Assembly (NCBI GenBank): GCA_007118765.1
Contig: SKQZ01000395.1
Span: 1-7,681, forward strand
Source of the DNA: Candidatus Hydrogenedentota bacterium
GTDB lineage: Bacteria; Hydrogenedentota; Hydrogenedentia; Hydrogenedentales; CAITNO01
Length of the DNA stretch: 7,681 nt
Direction of reading: 5' to 3'
Numbering within the stretch: position 1 is the first letter of the stretch; the number at the start of each line of letters is the position of its first letter. The position numbers and the translations under genes were made by a program. Below, piece after piece: positions 1 through 3,995 of the stretch. Under the pieces are notes generated by a model, which had not been told where the DNA came from, ran no database searches, and was given only the letters and a program-made list of their open reading frames with translations.

Positions 1-106
1 CGCAGGCCGCCGGCTGACAGCGTGTTAGTACACGTCGAAGTCGGCGGGCAAGCAAAGTGCCTGATATGGTGTAAGATTCGCAGGCGCAACAGAAATCTTG
101 TGAAAT

Positions 107-129
107 ATGCGGGTTAGCCCGTGCCGCAT
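107..129 (-). terminator. Weak hairpin downstream of the DUF1080 gene, possible terminator
   Basis: The arms ATGCGG (107-112) and CCGCAT (124-129) are exact complements around an 11-base loop. An alternative inner stem, CGGG-TTAG-CCCG, lies at 110-121. Read on the minus strand, the hairpin begins 46 bases after the DUF1080 stop codon and is followed by ATTTCA, a poor T tract. It could end the two-gene operon, but the weak T run makes this uncertain. The rest of 1-175 holds nothing I can support as a gene: only short open frames without start signals, and a small CGTGT-TAGT-ACACG hairpin at 21-34. Confidence 0.3.
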
Positions 130-175
130 GCCTGTTTCCGACGCGACCGCCAACAACATCCGTGGGGCAATACGC

Positions 176-859
176 CTATTCGTCTGTTATCTTGATGCGC
201 AGATCCTTGAACTGCACTTTCATGGCCGGACCCGCGTGCATTTGCAGCGCAATCAATCCCGAATCGCGGGCAAAGGTTGCGTCGCGGTCGTCCACTTCAC
301 ACATTTTGACGCCGTTGATGCGTAACGTGATTACGCTGCCCTCACATACAATTTCATACTCGTTCCAGTCTTCCTCATTGTATACGGCCAACAGTTCCTC
401 CGGACAGGCAATCCTTTCATCCGTACGGGTTCCGTCCTCTTCGATAACGGCCTTGTATCCCCGCTTGACCACGGCGCCGCGGTCGTGTTGATATAGGCAG
501 CCGATCCACTCTTCCTCCTCCGCGAAATCCGCTTGATAGCCCCAGATATCGAAATCCGGTCGCCGCTCGCTGCGTACATGTATGCCCGAGTTGCCGCCCA
601 CGAGTTTGAATTTGACGCGCAGAACAAAATCCCCCGGTTTCTGCTCCGTCCAATACAGGTAATGGGTCACATCGCAAGGCGGGTCATCGTTGCACACGCC
701 GGTAATGGCGCCGTCCTCCACATGCCACCGACCGGGCATCCCTTCCCAGCCCGTGAGGTCTTCGCCATTGAACATGGAAACAAAATCCGCTTCGTCATCG
801 TTTTCCGCCTGTACCGTCGCCGTCAGCAACAAGGCAACAACCAACATGGTAATGCGCAT
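176..859 (-). CDS. Secreted DUF1080 / 3-keto-disaccharide hydrolase-type protein
   Basis: This 227-residue protein belongs to the DUF1080 family (PF06439), a concanavalin-like jelly-roll fold. Family members are known or proposed to hydrolyse 3-keto-glycosides. Visible hallmarks are FNGEDLTGW at residues 30-38, the strand W-x-VEDGAI at 45-52, the core GGNSGIHVRSE at 88-98, WGYQADF at 106-112, and the C-terminal block GLIALQMHAGPAMKVQFKDL at 201-220. Residues 1-18 form a Sec signal peptide with hydrophobic core MLVVALLL and probable cleavage after VQA, so the enzyme should act in the periplasm or outside the cell. The start at 859 is chosen because AAAGGGA lies just upstream and the signal peptide then begins at once; an ATG at 874 adds five residues but has a poorer ribosome site. 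The gene follows the Gfo/Idh/MocA oxidoreductase by 19 bases, so the two are almost certainly cotranscribed. The family call is firm; the exact substrate cannot be read from the sequence. Confidence 0.9.
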   Translation of the reverse strand: MRITMLVVALLLTATVQAENDDEADFVSMFNGEDLTGWEGMPGRWHVEDGAITGVCNDDPPCDVTHYLYWTEQKPGDFVLRVKFKLVGGNSGIHVRSERRPDFDIWGYQADFAEEEEWIGCLYQHDRGAVVKRGYKAVIEEDGTRTDERIACPEELLAVYNEEDWNEYEIVCEGSVITLRINGVKMCEVDDRDATFARDSGLIALQMHAGPAMKVQFKDLRIKITDE

Positions 860-878
860 GAGATTCCCTTTCATTCCG

Positions 879-2243
879 TTAAACCGAGAGTTCATAACCG
901 GCACGCCGGGGACGGGACAACATGGCGTTGCCTTCGTCACAGTTGGTGAATTTCTCCGCCTTCGGATCCCAGTGCAACGGTTCACCAATCCGGCCCACAT
1001 CACGGGCTATGTTCACAAGATAACACAGTGTGGTGCTCCGTTGTCCGTATTCCACATCCGCAGTACACGTTTCCCGTGTCTTTATACATTCCAACCAGTC
1101 TTCCACATGGGGCTGAGTTTCAGGCACGGACAGCGGCGCCGGGCGGTCGTCTGATTCGATCAGCTCCCGGGGATTCGCGGAAATGCGGTCGCGGTTAATT
1201 TCTATGCGCCCGTTTTCACCCACAAATATGGCGCCCAGTCCCGGGCTGCGATCCGCGTCCAAATGCAACAACAATTCCGTACCGTTGGAAAACTTCATGC
1301 GCGTTTTGGCGCGGGGGCCGACAGCATTGCGCACCATGTTATAGTACGGCGCTCCCGTCTCATCTTCGGATATTTCGCGCTCTTCAAAAGCGCCCACCCG
1401 TCGCTCATCCACGCGTTCTTCGAGCAGTACTTCAACCGGTCCTGTTTCGTCCGTGCCGAGCGCACGTTGTATCTGGTCGTAGCTGTGTGTGCCCCAACCC
1501 GTCACGCCGAAAGAAAGTCCGCCGCCGTCATAGGCCCACCATCGCGACCAGCCACGATGTAATTCAGGATGGTATGGCCGGAATTCGGCCTGATTCGTCC
1601 AAACATCCCACCACCCATCGTCACCGCCTGCGGGCATGTCTTCGGCCTCTTTGCCCGGCCAATGATATGGCCCCATGAAGTCCGGCGCCAGTACTTGCGT
1701 CACCTTCCCCAACGCGCCGTTTTTAACCAAATCGCTTGCCCAGTTGTTGAGCGGTATGGAGCGCTGTTGCGTACCGATTTGCGTGACACGGTCGTATTTG
1801 CGCGCCACGTCCACCATGTCCCGCCCTTCTGCAATAGTCAAACTCATGGGCTTTTCAATGTAAACGTCCATGCCCATCGCCATAGCCAGACAAGAAACCC
1901 ACGCCCCTGAGTGGGTGGTCGTGATTACCATGACGCCGTCCAAGTTCTCTTTTTCAATCATCTCCCGGAAATCCACGTATCCCGTGGCTGTTACGCCTTC
2001 GCTCTCCAGAGCCGCGAGGCTGGCATCAATGCGCGGTTGGAAACAATCGCACACTGCCGCGATGCGGGCGCCGGGTATGCCGAGGGTAGTGGCCGCCATT
2101 TCGCGACAGCGTCCGCCCAGCCCGATAAGGCCAATGTTGATGGTGTCGTTTGGGCCGGGTCCGTCCATCCCCAACACACGCGGCGCCAGAAACAGAGGAG
2201 CCGAAGCCGCCACACCTTTCAGAAAACTTCTGCGATTCATCAT
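879..2243 (-). CDS. Tat-exported Gfo/Idh/MocA family oxidoreductase
   Basis: This 454-residue protein is a probable NAD(P)-dependent sugar or polyol dehydrogenase. Residues 3-9 (NRRSFLK) form a twin-arginine motif, followed by a short hydrophobic stretch ending near residue 25, so the folded enzyme with cofactor is likely exported by Tat. The Rossmann fold starts with INIGLIGLGGR at 35-45 (glycine-rich loop). The family motif EKP is at 130-132, with K131 the expected catalytic lysine. The motif GWGTHSYDQ at 249-257 supplies the expected catalytic histidine, H253. The C-terminal half (about 165-454) is the substrate and oligomerisation domain. Two ATGs stand side by side; the first (2243) is chosen because GGAG (2255-2252) lies 8 bases upstream. 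It is first in the operon with the DUF1080 gene. Members of the family that make 3-keto sugars are known to pair with 3-ketoside hydrolases, which suggests the same here. The substrate is unknown. Confidence 0.93.
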   Translation of the reverse strand: MMNRRSFLKGVAASAPLFLAPRVLGMDGPGPNDTINIGLIGLGGRCREMAATTLGIPGARIAAVCDCFQPRIDASLAALESEGVTATGYVDFREMIEKENLDGVMVITTTHSGAWVSCLAMAMGMDVYIEKPMSLTIAEGRDMVDVARKYDRVTQIGTQQRSIPLNNWASDLVKNGALGKVTQVLAPDFMGPYHWPGKEAEDMPAGGDDGWWDVWTNQAEFRPYHPELHRGWSRWWAYDGGGLSFGVTGWGTHSYDQIQRALGTDETGPVEVLLEERVDERRVGAFEEREISEDETGAPYYNMVRNAVGPRAKTRMKFSNGTELLLHLDADRSPGLGAIFVGENGRIEINRDRISANPRELIESDDRPAPLSVPETQPHVEDWLECIKTRETCTADVEYGQRSTTLCYLVNIARDVGRIGEPLHWDPKAEKFTNCDEGNAMLSRPRRAGYELSV

Positions 2244-2277
2244 GTCGTGTTCTCCAGTAGGGTTACCATAAAAAGAT

Positions 2278-2295
2278 ATTGTGCCTGCGCACAAT
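2278..2295. promoter_or_regulatory. Palindrome upstream of the oxidoreductase operon, candidate operator
   Basis: ATTGTGC (2278-2284) and GCACAAT (2289-2295) are perfect inverted arms around the 4-base spacer CTGC. The dyad sits 34 bases upstream of the oxidoreductase start, between its ribosome site and any promoter, where a repressor could block transcription of the minus-strand operon. As RNA on the minus strand it could also form a 7-bp hairpin followed two bases later by CTTTTT, so a weak attenuator is an alternative. No regulator for it lies in the window apart from the MarR gene, whose own operator candidate has a different sequence. Confidence 0.45.
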
Positions 2296-2326
2296 GTCCG
2301 GGAATGGACGATCTCTTTTGACTATC

Positions 2327-2341
2327 CAACGGTATCCGTTG
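2327..2341. promoter_or_regulatory. Short perfect dyad in the divergent region
   Basis: CAACGG (2327-2332) and CCGTTG (2336-2341) are perfect inverted arms around TAT. The site is 15 bases long and lies between the two divergent genes, nearer the minus-strand operon. It may be a protein-binding site. Short dyads of this size also occur by chance, so the call is weak. Confidence 0.25.
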
Positions 2342-2367
2342 TTTTCGCCGGACACCAACTACGGCGT

Positions 2368-2397
2368 ACTATACCACCATCCCGCCGCATGCTTAAA
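2368..2397 (-). promoter_or_regulatory. Weak candidate promoter for the oxidoreductase operon
   Basis: On the minus strand TATAGT (2373-2368) resembles a -10 box, and TTTAAG (2397-2392) lies 18 bases upstream as a poor -35. Transcription would start near 2361 and give a leader of about 118 bases containing both the 2327-2341 and 2278-2295 dyads. The -35 match is weak, so another start is possible. Confidence 0.25.
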
Positions 2398-2450
2398 GTG
2401 CTATCGTTCGCTTCATGACAAGCGGGCCGGCACTGTATGTCGTCAACGAC

Positions 2451-2480
2451 TTGCGACAATGACAGGGGTTGGGATACTAT
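2451..2480 (+). promoter_or_regulatory. Candidate sigma70-type promoter of the ABM-fold gene
   Basis: TTGCGA (2451-2456) and TACTAT (2475-2480) are separated by 18 bases and resemble -35 and -10 boxes. Transcription would begin near 2487 and give a leader of about 54 bases ending in the ribosome site AAAGGA (2527-2532). A dyad, GTCGT-CA-ACGAC (2439-2450), abuts the -35 box on its upstream side, and a second dyad covers the -10 box. Confidence 0.4.
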
Positions 2481-2487
2481 TCCCAAC
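2468..2487. promoter_or_regulatory. Palindromic operator candidate over the -10 box of the ABM-fold gene
   Basis: GTTGGGA (2468-2474) and TCCCAAC (2481-2487) are perfect 7-bp inverted arms around TACTAT, which is itself the candidate -10 hexamer. A dimeric repressor bound here would block RNA polymerase. The coincidence of a perfect dyad and a -10-like spacer is the reason for the call. Which regulator binds it is not visible. Confidence 0.45.
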
Positions 2488-2540
2488 ACTTATTCGGCAT
2501 GGTTGTGTTCACTTGAAACAAGGACGAAAGGAATTGCGTG

Positions 2541-2960
2541 ATGACACTTTCAAGAAGAGATTTTGTGGCTGCGGTTGTTGCAGCGGGTGGGGCGGCGAGC
2601 GTCAGCAAGGTGGCCCGGGCTGCAAGCCATGACGCGGCGGAGTGCAATGAAGCGGTGTATGTAATTGCCACGGTAACCGTAAAAGAAGGAAAACGGGACG
2701 AAGTTGTTCGCATCTTTAACGGCATTGTGCCGGATGTACACGCCGAAGACGGCTGCATCTATTATGAACCCGCCGTGGACATTGACTCCGGGATTCCCGC
2801 ACAACCCCCACTGCGGCCGAACGTAATGGTGGTGGTGGAAAAATGGGACAGCCTGAACCATTTGCATGTTCACTTGGACGAGCCACACATGCACACCTAC
2901 CGCGAAGCGGTCGCCGACCTGGTGGAAGACGTCGAACTGCTGGTGATGAAACGCGCATAG
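2541..2960 (+). CDS. Tat-exported ABM-domain (putative quinol monooxygenase-like) protein
   Basis: This 139-residue protein has a single antibiotic biosynthesis monooxygenase (ABM) domain, a dimeric ferredoxin-like barrel, preceded by an export signal. SRRDF at residues 4-8 is a twin-arginine motif, followed by an alanine/valine-rich stretch; ARA at 25-27 is a likely cleavage site. The domain runs from about residue 36 to the end: AVYVIATVTVKEGKRDEV, then EDGCIYYEP, then VMVVVEKWDS, then a histidine-rich stretch HVHLDEPHMHTY typical of the family helix. Usual ABM proteins are about 95-105 residues, so the extra length is the signal. The ATG at 2541 is used; AAAGGA (2527-2532) lies 8 bases upstream, and an in-frame GTG at 2538 is a less likely start. 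The gene stands alone, divergent from the oxidoreductase operon. Many family members oxidise quinols or aromatic compounds without cofactor, but others are only stress or heme-related proteins, so the reaction is not settled. Confidence 0.82.
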   Translation: MTLSRRDFVAAVVAAGGAASVSKVARAASHDAAECNEAVYVIATVTVKEGKRDEVVRIFNGIVPDVHAEDGCIYYEPAVDIDSGIPAQPPLRPNVMVVVEKWDSLNHLHVHLDEPHMHTYREAVADLVEDVELLVMKRA

Positions 2961-2988
2961 CCCCATTCCACACCATACTGTCTGCATA

Positions 2989-3076
2989 GGCGCAAGAACG
3001 TACCGATCTCCTGTATCCAAGGCCCAATTGCCCGGGGTAACACGAGCCGACGCACGCGTTCTTGCGCCATTTTTTT
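2989..3076 (+). terminator. Long-loop hairpin with T tract: terminator or small structured RNA
   Basis: GGCGCAAGAACG (2989-3000) and CGTTCTTGCGCC (3057-3068) are perfect 12-bp inverted arms. They enclose 56 bases, and the right arm is followed by A and seven Ts (3070-3076). The stem and T tract point to Rho-independent termination in the plus direction, 28 bases after the ABM-fold gene stop. The loop is far longer than in an ordinary terminator and contains its own short dyads (for example GGC-CCAATT-GCC near 3021-3032), so a multi-branched small RNA ending at this terminator is an alternative. I do not recognise an RNA family. Confidence 0.5.
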
Positions 3077-3114
3077 CTTCCTGCCTTACATACGCCCATC
3101 AAACTGTTAGACGC

Positions 3115-3144
3115 TTTACATTTGCCTGCGTAATCGTTTATACT
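3115..3144 (+). promoter_or_regulatory. Sigma70-type promoter for the MarR regulator
   Basis: TTTACA (3115-3120) and TATACT (3139-3144) match -35 and -10 consensus in five of six positions each, with an 18-base spacer. It is the best promoter-like sequence in the window. Transcription would start near 3151 and give a leader of roughly 147 bases to the first MarR start codon. Confidence 0.6.
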
Positions 3145-3161
3145 GTACCAATCATACAGTA
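3141..3161. promoter_or_regulatory. Probable MarR operator (7-7-7 perfect dyad)
   Basis: TACTGTA (3141-3147) and TACAGTA (3155-3161) are perfect inverted arms around CCAATCA. The dyad overlaps the downstream four bases of the -10 box and the expected transcription start, the classic position for an autoregulated MarR-family repressor encoded just downstream. Length and symmetry suit a dimeric winged-helix protein. Binding by the MarR protein is inference. Confidence 0.55.
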
Positions 3162-3218
3162 CGGCTTGGGTGGGCGACGCACGCAACCCGAAATTTTTAG
3201 CGGCACTACCCACCCCGG

Positions 3219-3251
3219 CCACCATTCCCGTAAGAGCGGGAATGATGGTGG
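3219..3251. repeat. REP/dRS3-like palindrome in the MarR leader
   Basis: The core ATTCCC-N8-GGGAAT (3224-3243, N8 is GTAAGAGC) has the form of the dRS3 repeat known from Neisseria and of many REP-type elements. The stem extends outward with CCACC (3219-3223) pairing to GGTGG (3247-3251) across a 3-base bulge. It would be transcribed in the MarR leader, ending 46 bases before the start codon at 3298. Only one copy is present in the window, so its status as a dispersed repeat is inferred from its shape. Confidence 0.45.
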
Positions 3252-3297
3252 TTGAGGAATTCTGCACAATGAAATTTCTTGTTGGTTATGATGCAAC

Positions 3298-3831
3298 ATG
3301 ACCGACAGGGTAATGAAGAAGCATGTGCGTAACCAAGGGAGATTGCACTGCGATATGGGCGTTTCAATAAACAGGGAATTGGAACTCGAGCAGCCGCTTG
3401 AGGATATAAGGCATGAGCTTGTGCTGAACATTGTGCGCACGGCAACGCAGATCTCGCAGAAAGGCGCGTTGCTGTTTCGTCGCTTTGATCTTACGGAAGC
3501 GCAGTTTAATGTATTGTTTGCGCTCAAATACAAAACGAGCGCATGGACACAGTCGGATTTAAGCAAGCGCTTGGTCGTAACCCGCGCCAGCATAACATCC
3601 GTGCTGGACAAATTGGAAGACAAGGGTTTGGTCATGCGGGAGAAGGTGCCGGGCAACCGCCGCATTTATCATGTCGCCCTTACCCGGCAGGGCAAAAACC
3701 TGATAGACACCGTTGAGCCCGTTTACCGAGAGACCATTCACAAAGCGCTGGACAGTTTTTCCGACCGGCAGTGTCTTGAGTTGATACACCGTTTGGAACA
3801 AGTTCGGGCACGCGCCGATGAAGTGGCGTAA
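3298..3831 (+). CDS. MarR family transcriptional regulator
   Basis: This 177-residue cytoplasmic DNA-binding protein has the MarR winged helix-turn-helix. An N-terminal dimerisation helix (about 36-60) is followed by LTEAQFNVLFAL (65-76), the DNA-binding helices in TQSDLSKRLVVTRASITSVLDKLEDKGLV (84-112), the wing EKVPGNRRIYHVALT (115-129), and C-terminal dimerisation helices from LIDTVEPVYRETIH onward. It is longer than the usual 140-150 residues, and the excess is at the N-terminus. The start is uncertain: ATG 3298 has no clear ribosome site, while ATG 3355 has AGGGAG (3336-3341) 13 bases upstream and would give 158 residues. The gene has its own promoter with a dyad operator and precedes the LplT-PlsC-Aas fusion on the same strand. 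Control of that lipid gene, as for the MarR-family lipid regulator FabT in Gram-positive bacteria, is possible but unproven. The ligand is unknown. Confidence 0.9.
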   Translation: MTDRVMKKHVRNQGRLHCDMGVSINRELELEQPLEDIRHELVLNIVRTATQISQKGALLFRRFDLTEAQFNVLFALKYKTSAWTQSDLSKRLVVTRASITSVLDKLEDKGLVMREKVPGNRRIYHVALTRQGKNLIDTVEPVYRETIHKALDSFSDRQCLELIHRLEQVRARADEVA

Positions 3832-3871
3832 GACAGTGTTGGCAGCATCTTTCAGAAAGTGTCGCAGGCGT

Positions 3872-3886
3872 CCCCGCATATCGGGG
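3872..3886. repeat. Small GC-rich hairpin between MarR and the lipid gene
   Basis: CCCCG (3872-3876) and CGGGG (3882-3886) pair around CATAT, about 40 bases after the MarR stop. No T tract follows, so it is not a standard Rho-independent terminator. It could slow transcription or protect the 3' end of the MarR message. Confidence 0.25.
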
Positions 3887-3901
3887 CCGTCGCTGGACCC
3901 G

Positions 3902-3945
3902 GCAACAACAGACATTCCGGCGATTTTCCGGACAAGGGTTGTTGC
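3902..3945 (+). promoter_or_regulatory. Nested inverted repeat ahead of the lipid gene
   Basis: GCAACAAC (3902-3909) pairs perfectly with GTTGTTGC (3938-3945), and inside them TCCGG (3916-3920) pairs with CCGGA (3928-3932). A run of six Ts (3959-3964) comes 13 bases later, too far for a textbook terminator but compatible with leader structure or partial termination between the regulator and the lipid gene. Confidence 0.3.
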
Positions 3946-3954
3946 AATTACCCG

Positions 3955-3975
3955 GGCGTTTTTTAACACAACGCC
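3955..3975 (+). promoter_or_regulatory. Hairpin abutting the ribosome binding site of the fusion gene
   Basis: GGCGTT (3955-3960) and AACGCC (3970-3975) are perfect arms around TTTTAACAC. The stem ends two bases before AGGAGG (3978-3983), an ideal Shine-Dalgarno sequence 12 bases ahead of the ATG, with a second GGAGAGG ending 7 bases ahead of it. A stem this close could influence ribosome access. The strong ribosome site also confirms the start at 3996. Confidence 0.35.
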
Positions 3976-3995
3976 TTAGGAGGAGAGGCTGACGT

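Noticed and set aside
1..117. Open frame from the window edge to a stop at 115-117 on the plus strand, possible tail of a gene
   Set aside because: Only 38 codons, no recognisable motif, and composition is not distinctive, so it cannot be supported as coding.
2989..3076. tRNA gene or integron attC site
   Set aside because: The 12-bp stem has no 3' CCA-type acceptor layout, no T-loop GTTC motif or anticodon arm, and no attC core sites or neighbouring integrase.
3143..3159. Possible LexA (SOS) box: CTGT and ACAG arms inside the MarR promoter dyad
   Set aside because: The spacing is 9 bases instead of the 8 in the E. coli-type box, and the dyad is better explained as a 7-7-7 operator for the adjacent MarR protein.
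3028..3255. 75-codon open frame on the plus strand between the ABM and MarR genes
   Set aside because: It spans the terminator-like T tract, the MarR promoter and the palindromes, and has no ribosome site or family resemblance.
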